Shown here in pieces: positions 43,345 to 53,077 of a DNA stretch of 64,000 nt. Both the position numbers and the translations under genes were made by a program. The stretch's first letter is position 1, and each line of letters begins with the position of its first letter. This stretch comes from Brevibacterium iodinum ATCC 49514 (GTDB taxonomy: Bacteria > Actinomycetota > Actinomycetes > Actinomycetales > Brevibacteriaceae): positions 117,564 through 181,563 of the forward strand of contig NZ_FXYX01000003.1 in the NCBI RefSeq assembly GCF_900169265.1, in the 5' to 3' direction. The notes beneath the pieces were generated by a model. The model ran no database searches, was not told the DNA's origin, and worked only from the letters and a program-made list of their open reading frames with translations.

Positions 43345-44262
43345 ATGGCCGTCGTCACCATCCGCCAGCTGCTCGACAGCGGCGTTCACTTTGGACACCA
43401 GACCCGTCGTTGGAACCCGAAGATGAAGCGCTTCATCTTCACCGAGCGCAACGGCATCTACATCATCGACCTGCAGAAGTCGCTGGGCTACATCGACAAC
43501 GCCTTCGAATTCGTCAAGGAGACCGTGGCCCACGGCGGCTCGATCCTCTTCGTCGGCACCAAGAAGCAGGCCCAGGAATCCATCGCTGAGCAGGCTCAGC
43601 GCGTGGGTCAGCCCTACGTCAACCAGCGTTGGCTCGGCGGTATGCTCACGAACTTCCAGACCATCTCGATGCGTCTGCGCCGCCTCAAGGAACTCGAAGA
43701 GATCGACTTCGATGACGTTGCAGGTTCCTCGCACACCAAGAAGGAACTGCTCATCCTGCGTCGCGAGAAGGACAAGCTCGAGAAGACCCTCGGCGGTATC
43801 CGCGACATGCAGCGCACCCCGTCGGCCGTCTGGATCGTCGACACCAAGAAGGAACACCTCGCGGTCGACGAAGCCAAGAAGCTGGGCATCCCGGTCATCG
43901 GCATCCTCGACACGAACTGCGACCCGGACGACGTCAACTACCCGATCCCGGGCAACGACGACGCCATCCGCTCCGTCTCGCTGCTGACCCGCGTGGTCGC
44001 CGACGCCGTGGCCGAGGGTCTCATCGCCCGCCACTCCTCGGACGACGCCAGCGGTGAGAAGAACGTCTCCGCCGTCGAGCCCATGCCCGAGTGGGAGCGC
44101 GAGCTCCTCGAAGGCAAGACCGAAGAGAACGGCACCGAGGCTGCTGCCCCGGCTGAAGAGGCCGCTCCTGCTGCTGAGGCTGCTCCTGCGGCCGACGCCG
44201 AGAACGCCGAAGCCGCTCCGGCCGCTGAAGCTGCCGACTCCACCGAGTCGACCGAGTCCTGA
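43345..44262 (+). CDS. rpsB: 30S ribosomal protein S2
   Basis: Small-subunit protein of 305 residues. The ATG at 43345, 8 bp after AAAGGAGGG, gives [20 protein letters not shown], the family start. The core includes [20 protein letters not shown] and [20 protein letters not shown]. The last 55 residues are an Ala/Glu/Pro-rich acidic extension, similar in style to that of S16. Followed by tsf after 33 bp, as in nearly all bacteria. Confidence 0.97.
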   Translation: MAVVTIRQLLDSGVHFGHQTRRWNPKMKRFIFTERNGIYIIDLQKSLGYIDNAFEFVKETVAHGGSILFVGTKKQAQESIAEQAQRVGQPYVNQRWLGGMLTNFQTISMRLRRLKELEEIDFDDVAGSSHTKKELLILRREKDKLEKTLGGIRDMQRTPSAVWIVDTKKEHLAVDEAKKLGIPVIGILDTNCDPDDVNYPIPGNDDAIRSVSLLTRVVADAVAEGLIARHSSDDASGEKNVSAVEPMPEWERELLEGKTEENGTEAAAPAEEAAPAAEAAPAADAENAEAAPAAEAADSTESTES

Positions 44263-44295
44263 TTTCGTTTAACTCCACCATCCTGAGGAGAAGGA

Positions 44296-45123
44296 ATGGC
44301 AAACTACACTGCCGCTGATATCAAGGCACTGCGCGAGAAGACCGGCGCCGGAATGATGGACGTCAAGAAGGCTCTCGACGAGTCCGACGGCGACCAGACG
44401 AAGGCCATGGAAGCCCTGCGCATCAAGGGCCTCAAGGGCGCCACCAAGCGCGAAGGCCGATCGACCTCCGACGGTCTGGTCGCGACCTCCGTCGAAGGCG
44501 GAGTCGGCACCATGATCGAGCTCAACTCGGAAACCGACTTCGTCGCGAAGTCCGAACCGTTCGTCAAGCTCTCCGAAGAGGTCCTCGAGCTGGCCGTGGC
44601 CAACAAGGCCGATTCGGCCGAGGCGCTCCTCGCCGCTGAGACCGACGGCAAGCCCGTCTCCCAGTTCATCACCGAATCCGGTGCCTCGCTGGGCGAGAAG
44701 GTCGAACTGCGTCGCGTGGGCCGTGTCGAAGGCTCCAAGATCGCCTCCTACCTGCACCGCACCAACAAGGACCTGCCCCCGCAGGTCGGCGTGCTGCTGG
44801 CATTCGAAGGTGACGACGAGACCGTGGCACACGATGTCGCCGTGCACATCGCCGCCATGGCTCCGAAGTACTTCTCCCGCGAAGACGTTCCCGCCGACCT
44901 CGTCGAGAACGAGCGTCGCATCGCCGAAGACACCGCGAAGAACGAAGGCAAGCCCGAACAGGCTCTGCCGAAGATCATCGAGGGTCGCGTCAACGGCTTC
45001 TTCAAGGAGAACTGCCTGCTTGACCAGGGATTCGCCAAGGATCCCAAGCAGTCCGTGGCCAAGGTCCTCGAGGCCGCCGGCGTCAAGGCCACCGGCTTCC
45101 TGCGCTACCGCGTCGGAGCCTGA
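44296..45123 (+). CDS. tsf: Elongation factor Ts
   Basis: Nucleotide exchange factor for EF-Tu, 275 residues. The N-terminal UBA-like domain MANYTAADIKALREKTGAGM leads into MMDVKKALDESDGD; the core has the EF-Ts signature ELNSETDFVAKS. It has an AGGAGAAGGA site upstream. A rho-independent terminator ends the rpsB-tsf unit. Confidence 0.97.
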   Translation: MANYTAADIKALREKTGAGMMDVKKALDESDGDQTKAMEALRIKGLKGATKREGRSTSDGLVATSVEGGVGTMIELNSETDFVAKSEPFVKLSEEVLELAVANKADSAEALLAAETDGKPVSQFITESGASLGEKVELRRVGRVEGSKIASYLHRTNKDLPPQVGVLLAFEGDDETVAHDVAVHIAAMAPKYFSREDVPADLVENERRIAEDTAKNEGKPEQALPKIIEGRVNGFFKENCLLDQGFAKDPKQSVAKVLEAAGVKATGFLRYRVGA

Positions 45124-45197
45124 TACACCACTGACCGCGAAGCAGACAGATCTCTGCTTCCCAGGTTCACCGAGTGAGTGAGAACTCACCCGAGGAG

Positions 45198-45230
45198 CGG
45201 GGTCGGACCAATCGGTCCGGCCCCGTTTTT
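45198..45230 (+). terminator. Rho-independent terminator of rpsB-tsf
   Basis: CGGGGTCGGACC (45198-45209) pairs with GGTCCGGCCCCG (45214-45225), with one T-G pair, around AATC and is followed by five T residues (45226-45230). The best intrinsic terminator in the window. Confidence 0.9.
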
Positions 45231-45307
45231 CGCTAAACTGACCCAGACGCCCGATCACAGTGACGATCCCACCGGGTACAGACCTGCCCGCACGGAAGAA
45301 GGACTCC

Positions 45308-46060
45308 ATGACAAGCACCCCTGTTCACGAATCCAGCTACGCCAGCCGCGCGGTGCGCACTCATCGCCGCCGCGTTCTGCTCAAGCTCTCCGGCGAGGTC
45401 TTCGGCGGCGGCAAGATCGGCGTCGATCCCGACGTCGTGGCCGCAGTCGCCCGCGAGGTGGCTCCCACCACCGAGGATGTCGAGGTCAGCATCGTCGTCG
45501 GCGGCGGCAACTTCTTCCGCGGAGCCGAACTCTCCCAGCGCGGCATGGACCGCACTCGTGCCGACTACATGGGCATGCTCGGCACCGTGATGAACTGCCT
45601 GGCACTGCAGGACTTCCTCGAACAGACGGGTGTCGACACCCGCGTGCAGACCGCGATCCCCATGTCACAGGTCGCCGAATCGTATATTCCCCGTCGCGCT
45701 ATGCGGCACATGGAGAAGAACCGCGTCGTCATCTTCGGCGCCGGCGCCGGACTCCCGTACTTCTCCACCGACACCGTGGCCGCCCAGCGCGCCCTTGAAG
45801 TGCATGCCGATGAGGTCCTCATCGCCAAGAACGGTGTCGACGGCGTCTACACCGCCGACCCCAAAGTCGACCCGCAGGCCGAGAAGATCTCCGAAATCAG
45901 CTACCAAGACGCCCTGCAGCGAGGCCTCAAGGTCGTCGACGCGACCGCCTTCAGTCTGTGCATGGACAACAAGCTGCCGATGCACGTCTTCGGAATGGAA
46001 GGCGAGGGCAACCTGCGCAAGGCCATCATCGGTGAGAAGATCGGCACGGTCGTCCACTGA
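45308..46060 (+). CDS. pyrH: Uridylate kinase
   Basis: Makes UDP from UMP for pyrimidine nucleotide synthesis; 250 residues of the amino-acid kinase fold. ATG at 45308 after GGAAGAAGGA. Motifs: [13 protein letters not shown] at the phosphate site, [14 protein letters not shown], the [15 protein letters not shown] segment and the nucleotide site [13 protein letters not shown]. The first 20 residues are a polar extension. pyrH-frr-cdsA is the standard order. Confidence 0.96.
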   Translation: MTSTPVHESSYASRAVRTHRRRVLLKLSGEVFGGGKIGVDPDVVAAVAREVAPTTEDVEVSIVVGGGNFFRGAELSQRGMDRTRADYMGMLGTVMNCLALQDFLEQTGVDTRVQTAIPMSQVAESYIPRRAMRHMEKNRVVIFGAGAGLPYFSTDTVAAQRALEVHADEVLIAKNGVDGVYTADPKVDPQAEKISEISYQDALQRGLKVVDATAFSLCMDNKLPMHVFGMEGEGNLRKAIIGEKIGTVVH

Positions 46061-46253
46061 GACCCACTCCCACCGAGGTGGTCCGACGCTGAACGCGGGA
46101 GGGTCCTCACAGCGTGGGACCGTCTCCACCGAGGCGGTCGGCCGCCTGGCATCCACGCAGGTGAGAACACCCCTGCGATGATTCGGTGCGGCATTTTTCA
46201 GTGATGACCCATAGAATGAACCCAAAGCTTTAAGAAGAGGGAAAGAGGCAACC
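46061..46253. other. pyrH-frr intergenic region with paired CCACCGAGGYGG motifs
   Basis: Two similar short segments, CCACCGAGGTGGTCCGACG (46072-46090) and CCACCGAGGCGGTCGGCCG (46121-46139), lie 49 bp apart. Each contains a near-palindrome. TAGAAT at 46212-46217 may be the frr -10 box. Related motifs occur in other gaps in this window. Confidence 0.45.
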
Positions 46254-46811
46254 GTGATTGAAGAGACACTGGCCGAAGCCAGAGAGAAGATGGACAAGGC
46301 CGTCGAATTCACGCAGGAGGACTTCGCGTCGATCCGCACCGGCCGTGCCAACCCCGCACTGTTCGCCGATATCGAGATCGACTACTACGGCGCTCCGACA
46401 CCGCTGCAGCAGCTCGCCTCGTTCCAGACGCCCGAGGCACGCACGATTCTCGTGACCCCCTACGACAAGGGCACGCTGACCGATATCGAGAACGCTCTGC
46501 GCAACTCCGACATCGGCGCGAACCCCGCCAACGACGGCAACGTCATCCGCGTCGTCCTCCCGGACCTCACCGAGGAACGCCGCAAGGAATACGTTAAGAT
46601 CGTCAAGGGCAAGGCCGAAGACGGCAAGGTCTCCATCCGCAACATCCGTCGTCACGCCAAGGAGACTCTCGAACGCATCAAGAAGGACGGCGAAGCCGGC
46701 GAGGACGAGGTCACTCGCAGCATCTCCGAGCTCGACGATCTCACGAAGAGCAAGGTGGAAAACGTCGACAAGCTGCTTGCGCAGAAGGAAGCTGAGCTGC
46801 TCGAGGTCTGA
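46254..46811 (+). CDS. frr: Ribosome recycling factor
   Basis: Splits post-termination ribosomes together with EF-G; 185 residues, the exact family length. GTG start after GAAAGAGGCAACC. The N-terminal helix has [19 protein letters not shown], with [12 protein letters not shown] and the [19 protein letters not shown] [18 protein letters not shown]. The stop overlaps the cdsA ATG (TGATG). Confidence 0.97.
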   Translation: MIEETLAEAREKMDKAVEFTQEDFASIRTGRANPALFADIEIDYYGAPTPLQQLASFQTPEARTILVTPYDKGTLTDIENALRNSDIGANPANDGNVIRVVLPDLTEERRKEYVKIVKGKAEDGKVSIRNIRRHAKETLERIKKDGEAGEDEVTRSISELDDLTKSKVENVDKLLAQKEAELLEV

Positions 46812-47833
46812 TGATCGCCGTGACAGGGTCCGACAGCCCCGCGACAGATCCGGCTCCCGTCGGGGAGCCGGATCCGTCAGGCGAGGCCGCGCGGGTTGAG
46901 ACCCCTTTCCCGAAACGTCGAGACCTGCGCAACTCGGACAAGCCGTATTCGCCTGACGACCCGGAATCGAATCCGACCGACGAGGCGGCTGCGACCGATT
47001 CCGAGCCTGAACCGAAGGATTACGGTCGAGCCGGACGCAACCTGCCGGCCGCGATCGGCATGGGACTGCTCATCGGCGGCGTAGTGCTCTCGTCCCTGAT
47101 CTTCCTGCCGATCTCGTTCCTCTTCATCGTCCTCGTCGGCATCGTCGCCGCAATGTGGGAGCTGGCGAACGCTCTGTCACGTTCCGGCTCACTCGTCTCC
47201 CGGGTTCCCACCATGGTCTCGGCGGCCTGTATGGTCGTCGCCACCTACGTCGGTGGCCGCGAAGCCCTCTGGGTGACCTTCGCCGCCAGCGCCGGAGCCG
47301 TCATGCTCTTCACGATGGTCGAGCGCCGGAAGAACGCAGTCAAAGACGTCTCGCTCTCCCTCTTCGCCCTCACCTATGTCGGCCTCATGGCCTGCTTTGT
47401 CGTCTACATCCTCACTCAGCCCGACGGCAACCTCTTCATCATCGTCTTCCTCGCCTCCGTCGTCGCCTCCGACACCGGCGGCTATGTCTTCGGCGTGCTG
47501 TGGGGCAAACACCCCATCGCTCCGCGGATCTCTCCGAAGAAGTCGTGGGAAGGCTACCTCGGATCGACAGTGTTCGCCGCGGTCGTCGCGACGGTCCTGG
47601 CGGTCACCGTCGTCGGTGCGCCGTTCTGGACCGGACTGGTCATCGGCGCCGTCATCCCCGCGTTCGCCACCCTCGGCGACTTCAGCGAATCGATGATCAA
47701 ACGCGACCTCGAACTCAAGGACATGGGCACTCTGCTGCCCGGCCACGGCGGAGTGATGGACCGACTCGATTCGATCCTGCCCACCGCTCCGGTGGCTCTC
47801 GTCCTGTTCTCGGTGCTGCCCGGCTATCTCTGA
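46811..47833 (+). CDS. cdsA: Phosphatidate cytidylyltransferase
   Basis: Integral membrane enzyme that makes CDP-diacylglycerol from phosphatidate and CTP. 340 residues: a hydrophilic, acidic N-terminal 75 residues, then about eight helices. The CdsA signature is SMIKRDLELKDMGTLLPGHG followed by GVMDRLDS. DTGGYVFG and SPKKSWEGYLGS are further family segments. The long acidic N-terminus is typical of actinobacterial members. Overlaps frr by 1 bp. Confidence 0.95.
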   Translation: MIAVTGSDSPATDPAPVGEPDPSGEAARVETPFPKRRDLRNSDKPYSPDDPESNPTDEAAATDSEPEPKDYGRAGRNLPAAIGMGLLIGGVVLSSLIFLPISFLFIVLVGIVAAMWELANALSRSGSLVSRVPTMVSAACMVVATYVGGREALWVTFAASAGAVMLFTMVERRKNAVKDVSLSLFALTYVGLMACFVVYILTQPDGNLFIIVFLASVVASDTGGYVFGVLWGKHPIAPRISPKKSWEGYLGSTVFAAVVATVLAVTVVGAPFWTGLVIGAVIPAFATLGDFSESMIKRDLELKDMGTLLPGHGGVMDRLDSILPTAPVALVLFSVLPGYL

Positions 47834-47905
47834 GCCCGCTGTCCGGCCGCCTGACGTGGCGGCTCACACACGACAGGGTCTGGGCGAACATGAGACAATA
47901 GGTGT

Positions 47906-49210
47906 GTGAGTACTCAAGCAGGCAGAAGGCAGACCAGGCCCGTCGTCGAACATGCCGACGGTACGACATCGAAGACTCCGATGCGCGATGGCCGTCCCCT
48001 TCTCAACTTCAAGTCCGCTCGCGTCAAGCAGCCGCCTCAGCACCTGGCTGATATGACCATGGACGAACGTGTCGAAGCGGTCAAGGAGATGGGACTGCCC
48101 GCATTCCGGGCCAAGCAGATCTCCACCCACTACTTCAGCCACTACGTCACCGACACCGAAGCGATGACGGACCTGCCCAAGGACAAACGGGCCGAGATCC
48201 AGGAACGGTTCTTCCCGCACCTGCTCACAGAAGTCCGCCGCCTGCGGACCGAGAACGGCGACACCATCAAATTCCTGTGGCGCCTCTTCGACGGAGCCCT
48301 CGTCGAGTCTGTGCTCATGCGCTACCGCAACCGCGTCACTCTCTGTGTCTCCAGCCAGTGCGGCTGCGGAATGAACTGCCCGTTCTGCGCCACCGGACAG
48401 CAGGGACTGACCCGCAATATGTCCACGGCCGAGATCGTCGAACAGGTCATCCGCGCCAACCAGGTCATCGCCGCCGGCGAACTCGCCGAAGCCCCGAAGT
48501 CGGATATGCCCGGCGCCGGCGAAGCCGCACTCGGCGCGGAAGCCGACGATGACGATCAGGCAGGGGAGTCCGCATTCGATGCAGAGGCCACGGCCACCTC
48601 GGCGAATGGACCCGAACGGGTCTCGAACATCGTCTTCATGGGAATGGGCGAACCTCTGGCCAACTACAAGCGCGTGATGAACGCGGTGCGCCGCTTCGTC
48701 GGCCCGGCACCGGACGGCTTGGGCATGTCGGCCCGGCGGATCACGATCTCCACGGTCGGACTCGTGCCAGGAATCAACAAACTCGCCGCCGAGGACATCC
48801 CCGTCACATTCGCCCTCAGCCTCCACGCACCCGATGACGAACTGCGCGATGAGATGATCCCGGTCAACACGCGGTGGAAGGCCGATGAGGCCATCGACGC
48901 GGCTTACAACTACTACCAGGTGACCGGTCGGCGGGTGAGCATCGAATACGCGCTCATCAAGGACATGAACGACCACGCCTGGCGTGCGGAACTGCTGGCT
49001 AAGAAGCTCAACGCCCGCGGACGCGGCTGGGTCCACGTCAACCCGATCCCGCTCAACCCGACCCCGGGGTCGGTGTGGACGGCCTCCGAACCGGAGGTCG
49101 CCGACGAATTCGTCCGCCGCCTCATCGATCAGGGCATTCCGACGACGATCCGCGATACCCGCGGATCCGATATCGACGGCGCCTGCGGACAGCTCGCCGC
49201 AGCCGACTGA
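47906..49210 (+). CDS. rlmN: Dual-specificity RNA methyltransferase RlmN
   Basis: Radical-SAM enzyme making m2A in 23S rRNA (2503) and tRNA (37). 434 residues with GTG start. The cluster motif is [11 protein letters not shown]; the resolving Cys lies near the C-terminus in [10 protein letters not shown], and the other active Cys is in [19 protein letters not shown] and [10 protein letters not shown] are family segments. About 40 acidic residues ([18 protein letters not shown]) are inserted after the iron-sulfur region and are not in typical members. The N-terminal 45 residues are a polar extension. Confidence 0.95.
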   Translation: MSTQAGRRQTRPVVEHADGTTSKTPMRDGRPLLNFKSARVKQPPQHLADMTMDERVEAVKEMGLPAFRAKQISTHYFSHYVTDTEAMTDLPKDKRAEIQERFFPHLLTEVRRLRTENGDTIKFLWRLFDGALVESVLMRYRNRVTLCVSSQCGCGMNCPFCATGQQGLTRNMSTAEIVEQVIRANQVIAAGELAEAPKSDMPGAGEAALGAEADDDDQAGESAFDAEATATSANGPERVSNIVFMGMGEPLANYKRVMNAVRRFVGPAPDGLGMSARRITISTVGLVPGINKLAAEDIPVTFALSLHAPDDELRDEMIPVNTRWKADEAIDAAYNYYQVTGRRVSIEYALIKDMNDHAWRAELLAKKLNARGRGWVHVNPIPLNPTPGSVWTASEPEVADEFVRRLIDQGIPTTIRDTRGSDIDGACGQLAAAD

Positions 49211-49310
49211 TCGACGCCCGGTTCGGCTACTGCCGACCGCGGCAACGCAATTGCTGCGGCTTCCATCTATGATGGTGGAAACACCACAGCCACTCGCTTC
49301 TGGAGGAGAC

Positions 49311-49871
49311 ATGGCGGACACGACTTTCCCTCGAATGTCCGGTTGGAAGAACGGATACGACCCCAAGCAGGTCGACAGCTTCTTCAAGCGTGCACGTGAG
49401 TCCTTCGAACGGCCGACGCCGCAGCCTGGCGACCTCGACTCCCGGGCGGTGCGCACGGTCGGTTTCGATCTCGTCCGCAAGGGCTACCACGTCGCCGTCG
49501 TCGACGCCGCTCTCGACCGTCTCGAGGACGCATTCGCCAAGCAGGCCCGAGACCGTCTGATCGCGCAGGCCGGTCAGGACGCCTGGGTCTCCGAGCTCAC
49601 CCGTGTGGCCGCGTCCCTGCGGGGACGCCTGGTCCGTGAGCCCGGTGAGCGCTTCGACAATCCTCCTCCCGGAGTCATCGGCTACGACATCACCCAGGTC
49701 GACGACATGTGCGACAAGGTCAGCTCGTACTTCACGCAGGGCGTGGCGATGAGCGTCGACCAGGTCCGCCGCGTGCTGTTCAAGACCGCAAAAGGTAAGA
49801 AGGCATACAACGAGGACCAGGTCGATGCGTTCATCGACCGCGTCGTCGAAGTGATGGCCTCCGTTGACTGA
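49311..49871 (+). CDS. DivIVA-domain protein
   Basis: A 186-residue cytoplasmic protein with two DivIVA-domain motifs: PRMSGWKNGYDPKQVDSFFK at the start and NPPPGVIGYDITQVDDMCDK near 120, followed by DQVRRVLFKTAKGKKAYNED and VDAFIDRVVEVM. The DivIVA motif (GYDxxQVDxFLxR) normally recruits proteins to curved membranes; here it is not followed by the long coiled coil of Wag31. The ATG has TGGAGGAGAC upstream. Found after rlmN in many actinobacteria. Exact role unknown. Confidence 0.88.
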   Translation: MADTTFPRMSGWKNGYDPKQVDSFFKRARESFERPTPQPGDLDSRAVRTVGFDLVRKGYHVAVVDAALDRLEDAFAKQARDRLIAQAGQDAWVSELTRVAASLRGRLVREPGERFDNPPPGVIGYDITQVDDMCDKVSSYFTQGVAMSVDQVRRVLFKTAKGKKAYNEDQVDAFIDRVVEVMASVD

Positions 49872-50538
49872 TTTCCACTACTTCGCGGTCCCGACCGCGA
49901 CCGATCCCGGCACACTCAACCCGGTGTACGAACTCCTCGACTTCCCGATCGCGATGGGCAAGGCCGAAGACATCGTGCTGACCGGACCGGCCCCGGAGAA
50001 ACCGCTCGTCGACGGCCGGGAAGTCACGGATCCCCGCCTGGTCAATGCCCTGTCCGTTCCCGTCGAGCTCGACCGCGCCGAGGTGCTCGACCGCAGTTCG
50101 AAGCTCGCCGGAGTGCTCCGCGCCATGGGCGTGGTTCCGGAATCCGGTGCCCGGCTCACCTTCGCCGAGGATGTCCCGCCGCTGGCGCGGGCGCTCGGTG
50201 TGTTGGCTGCCGCCCGGATCGGGCTCGTCGTGGATCTGCGAGCAGGGGCTTCGTCTGACTCTGCCTCAGACTTAGTGGTTCTCCACGCCATCGAAGACGA
50301 ACCGGTCGAGCCGGGGCGTACCTCCGTGCGGGTCACCCGGTCGCGTTTCGAAGGCGTCGGAGTGGCGATCGGCTCCGAGACCGCGAACCTCGACCAGGCG
50401 ATGCGCGACTCCCGCGTCGAATTCGCCGCAGTAGTGCCGCTCGACCCGCAGCGCACTCTGCTGCTCACCGACGACGGTGATCTTGCGGCGGGTACGAGCC
50501 TCGACTGGTACCGCACCGAGGTTCTCTCTGCTTCCTGA
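49864..50538 (+). CDS. Actinobacterial protein resembling the N-terminal part of AMP-binding enzymes (TIGR03089-like)
   Basis: A 224-residue protein with a TTG start overlapping the previous stop by 8 bp; a start at the ATG at 49954 is possible. ELDRAEVLDRSSKLAGVLRA and the segment ARALGVLAAARIGLVVDLR resemble the first subdomain of acyl-AMP ligases (opening of a synthetase with no ATP-binding loop), which is the pattern of the TIGR03089 family. No catalytic motif is visible, so enzymatic activity is doubtful. The next gene starts inside its 3' end. Confidence 0.65.
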   Translation: MTDFHYFAVPTATDPGTLNPVYELLDFPIAMGKAEDIVLTGPAPEKPLVDGREVTDPRLVNALSVPVELDRAEVLDRSSKLAGVLRAMGVVPESGARLTFAEDVPPLARALGVLAAARIGLVVDLRAGASSDSASDLVVLHAIEDEPVEPGRTSVRVTRSRFEGVGVAIGSETANLDQAMRDSRVEFAAVVPLDPQRTLLLTDDGDLAAGTSLDWYRTEVLSAS

Positions 50539-51565
50539 GCCCCGGGCGTCTGGGGGCTTCGACGCCGATGCTGGTGTCGACGTTCCGGCTTCCGCGGACC
50601 CGCGGCCTGCTTATCCGCGTTCGGCTGAGACGGTGTCTGCTCTGCGCGCGGCCGGCTGCGTCTTCGCCGAGGATGAGGCGGCGATCCTGTTTGAAGCTGT
50701 GAGCGAAGGTATGGCGGCGAGCACCGATTCGGACGCGCACAGTGGTGCAGGATCGGATCGGCTTCTTGCCGGGCTCATCGCGCGACGAGTCGGCGGTGAA
50801 CCCCTCGAACAGATCGTCGGCTGGGTCGACTTTTCGAGCCTGCGATTGAGTGTCCGCCCCGGAGTGTTCGTGCCGCGGCAGCGAACGGCTCTGCTCGCCG
50901 CGCATACGGTGGCCGCGGCCCAGCAGGTGACGGACTCACGACGGAATGGTACAGAGGCAGACGCTGGCGTCGCGGCAGCGCGACCCCTTGTGCTCGAAGC
51001 ATTCTGCGGGGTCGGACCGGTCGCCTCGGTCGTGGCTGCCTCTGTGCCGGGAGTCGATCTTCACTTCGGTGATGCGCAGGTGGAAGCCGTGCGATGTGCG
51101 GTGGAGAATGTCGAACGCTGCATCCAGTCGAGGAACTCAGCGCACGTGGGGGAATCTGCGCAGGCTGGCGGGCCCGAACAAGCAAATGAGTCCGGCACTC
51201 TCGTGACCGGGCATGCCCTCGACTGCCTGCACGGACTGCCCGACTCGCTGCGGCAGTCAATCTCCGTCATCGCTGCCGTGCCGCCGTACGTTCCTGAAAC
51301 GGCAGCCGACTTTCTGCCGCATGAGGCCCTCGACTTCGAACCGAGCAGCGCCCTCTTCGGGGGCTCCGACGGACTCGACCTCGTCCGCCGGCTCATCACG
51401 GAGGCCTTGGACTGGCTGGCCCCTTACGGAGTGCTGCTCATCGAACTCGGGCAAGGCCAGGTCGCAGAGGCCACCGGGTTCGCAGCCGAGCGGGGGCTGG
51501 AAGCCCAGAGCCACCTCGGCGAGGATGAACAGACCGTGGTCCTCGAACTGCGTCGTCGAAACTGA
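50477..51565 (+). CDS. PrmC/HemK-related putative N5-glutamine methyltransferase (TIGR03704-like)
   Basis: SAM-dependent methyltransferase-like protein of 362 residues from the GTG at 50477, overlapping the preceding gene by 62 bp; a start at GTG 50633 is equally plausible and begins just before ALRAAGCVFAEDEAAIL. The Rossmann motif is degenerate (LVLEAFCGVGPVASVVAASV) and the catalytic NPPY is VPPYVPE here, so this is the paralogous group rather than true PrmC. VFVPRQRTALLA is the PrmC-like substrate loop. Substrate unknown. A strong hairpin follows. Confidence 0.8.
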   Translation: MILRRVRASTGTAPRFSLLPEPRASGGFDADAGVDVPASADPRPAYPRSAETVSALRAAGCVFAEDEAAILFEAVSEGMAASTDSDAHSGAGSDRLLAGLIARRVGGEPLEQIVGWVDFSSLRLSVRPGVFVPRQRTALLAAHTVAAAQQVTDSRRNGTEADAGVAAARPLVLEAFCGVGPVASVVAASVPGVDLHFGDAQVEAVRCAVENVERCIQSRNSAHVGESAQAGGPEQANESGTLVTGHALDCLHGLPDSLRQSISVIAAVPPYVPETAADFLPHEALDFEPSSALFGGSDGLDLVRRLITEALDWLAPYGVLLIELGQGQVAEATGFAAERGLEAQSHLGEDEQTVVLELRRRN

Positions 51566-51570
51566 CAACG

Positions 51571-51600
51571 GCCGGCTGAAATCGGGTGATTTCAGCCGGC
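51571..51600 (+). terminator. Hairpin after the PrmC-like gene
   Basis: GCCGGCTGAAATC (51571-51583) pairs perfectly with 51588-51600 around GGGT; it begins 5 bp after the stop codon. No T run. Probable terminator. Confidence 0.75.
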
Positions 51601-51609
51601 CGGCTGCGT

Positions 51610-51675
51610 ACCGACTGGCTCAAAGTGCACGTGCAGTGCATCAAGTCCGTGCACGTGCACTTTGAGCCAGTCGGT
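51610..51675. repeat. Inverted repeat with perfect 26-bp arms between convergent genes
   Basis: Arms at 51610-51635 and 51650-51675 are exact reverse complements around a 14-base loop; each includes ACCGACTGGCTCAAAGTGCA. It sits between the convergent PrmC-like and acyl-CoA dehydrogenase genes and would terminate both directions. The stem is far longer than needed and no T run is present, so it may be a mobile palindromic repeat. Confidence 0.85.
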
Positions 51676-51719
51676 GAGTGGGTTGAGTCAGTGCGCTGGC
51701 CCACCCTGGGCGACATGGT

Positions 51720-52937
51720 TCAGTTCGCGAAAGCGTTGATTCCGGTCATCGTCCGACCCAGGGTCAGCTGGTGCACCTCGTGCGTGCCTTCGTAGGTGAG
51801 CACGGTCTCGAGGTTGACCGCGTGACGCAGCGGCGGGTACTCGCTCGTGATGCCCGACCCGCCGAACAGGGCGCGCAGGTCACGGCACACGTTCATCGCG
51901 GTATCGACGTTGACCATCTTGCCCAGGCTGATCTGCTCGGGACGGACACCCTTCTCGGAGTCCTTGAGCTTGCCCAGGTGAGCGGCGAGCAGAGTGATCT
52001 GCGAGTACTGGCCGAAGGCCTTCGCCAGCTTCTGCTGCGTGATCTGGAACGCCGCCAGCGGGCGATCGAACTGGACACGGGTGCCGGTGTACTCCAGTGC
52101 GGAGAGCAGCGCGTCTCGGGCCGCACCGGTGACACCGAAGACGATGCCGTAGCGGGCCTCGGACAGGCAGGACAGGGGCCCCTTGAGTCCCATGGCCTTC
52201 GGCAGCATCGCATCCTCGGGCAGGCGGACGTTGTCGAGGACGATCTCACCTGTGATCGACGCACGCAGCGAGATCTTGCGGTGGATCTCCGGGGTCTGCA
52301 CACCCTCGGTGTTCGAGGGGACGACGAAGCCGCGGACGACGTTATTGCCCTTGTCGTCGACCTCTTCGGTCTTGGCCCACACGACCATGACATCGGAGAC
52401 CGGGGAGTTCGTGATCCACATCTTCGCGCCGTTGAGGATCCAGTCGGATCCGTCCTTCTTCGCGGTCGTCTTCATCCCCGACGGGTCGGAGCCGACATCG
52501 GGTTCGGTCAGACCGAAGCAGCCGATGGCCTTGCCGGCGGCCATCTTCGGTAGCCATTCTTCCTTCTGTGCTTCCGACCCCCAGTGGTGGATGGCGAACA
52601 TCGCCAGCGAACCCTGCACGGAGACGAGGGAGCGCAGACCGGAGTCGACGGCTTCGAGTTCGCGGCAGGCCAGTCCGTACTGAGTCGCCGTCGACCCGCC
52701 GCAGCCGTAGCCGTCGAGGTGCATGCCCAGCAGACCGAGCTCGCCGAGTCCTTCGGCCAGTTCTCGGGCGGGGATGGTGGCGTCGAGGAAATAGTCGCCG
52801 ATCTTTTCCCGGACGTTCTCGTCCAGCCATTTCTTCACGATCGATGCGAATTCGAGGTCATCGGGTTCGAAGACCGAATCCAGTCCAAGAATGTCGTCGG
52901 GGCTCAGCGTCTTGCTCATATCCATCTCTTTCGCCAT
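51720..52937 (-). CDS. gcdH: Acyl-CoA dehydrogenase, glutaryl-CoA dehydrogenase-like
   Basis: FAD enzyme of 405 residues oxidising an acyl-CoA. FAD/substrate segments: GCFGLTEPDVGSDPSGM, KMWITNSPVSDV and the QITQQKLAKAF helix; the catalytic Glu is in VLTYEGTHEVHQLTLGR, followed by MTGINAF. The combination of YEGTHxxHxLxLGRxxTGxxAF is what glutaryl-CoA dehydrogenases show, hence lysine/tryptophan breakdown is likely; an Arg for the glutaryl carboxylate would decide. Monocistronic, convergent with the PrmC-like gene and divergent from dxr. Confidence 0.82.
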   Translation of the reverse strand: MAKEMDMSKTLSPDDILGLDSVFEPDDLEFASIVKKWLDENVREKIGDYFLDATIPARELAEGLGELGLLGMHLDGYGCGGSTATQYGLACRELEAVDSGLRSLVSVQGSLAMFAIHHWGSEAQKEEWLPKMAAGKAIGCFGLTEPDVGSDPSGMKTTAKKDGSDWILNGAKMWITNSPVSDVMVVWAKTEEVDDKGNNVVRGFVVPSNTEGVQTPEIHRKISLRASITGEIVLDNVRLPEDAMLPKAMGLKGPLSCLSEARYGIVFGVTGAARDALLSALEYTGTRVQFDRPLAAFQITQQKLAKAFGQYSQITLLAAHLGKLKDSEKGVRPEQISLGKMVNVDTAMNVCRDLRALFGGSGITSEYPPLRHAVNLETVLTYEGTHEVHQLTLGRTMTGINAFAN

Positions 52938-53077
52938 TGATTGTCTTCATTCACAGTTTTACCGGGACCCGGTGGAAGATCGGTGTCCCGAAGCACTACA
53001 GATGACCAGGTCCCGCTGGGCGACACACGAGTCCGTGTCGAGTCATTTCCCAGAGAACTTTGGCATCATCGGTTGGC

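Noticed and set aside
47864..49480. 538-codon open frame on the minus strand
   Set aside because: Antisense to rlmN and the DivIVA-domain gene; no motifs, and the plus-strand gene is certain.
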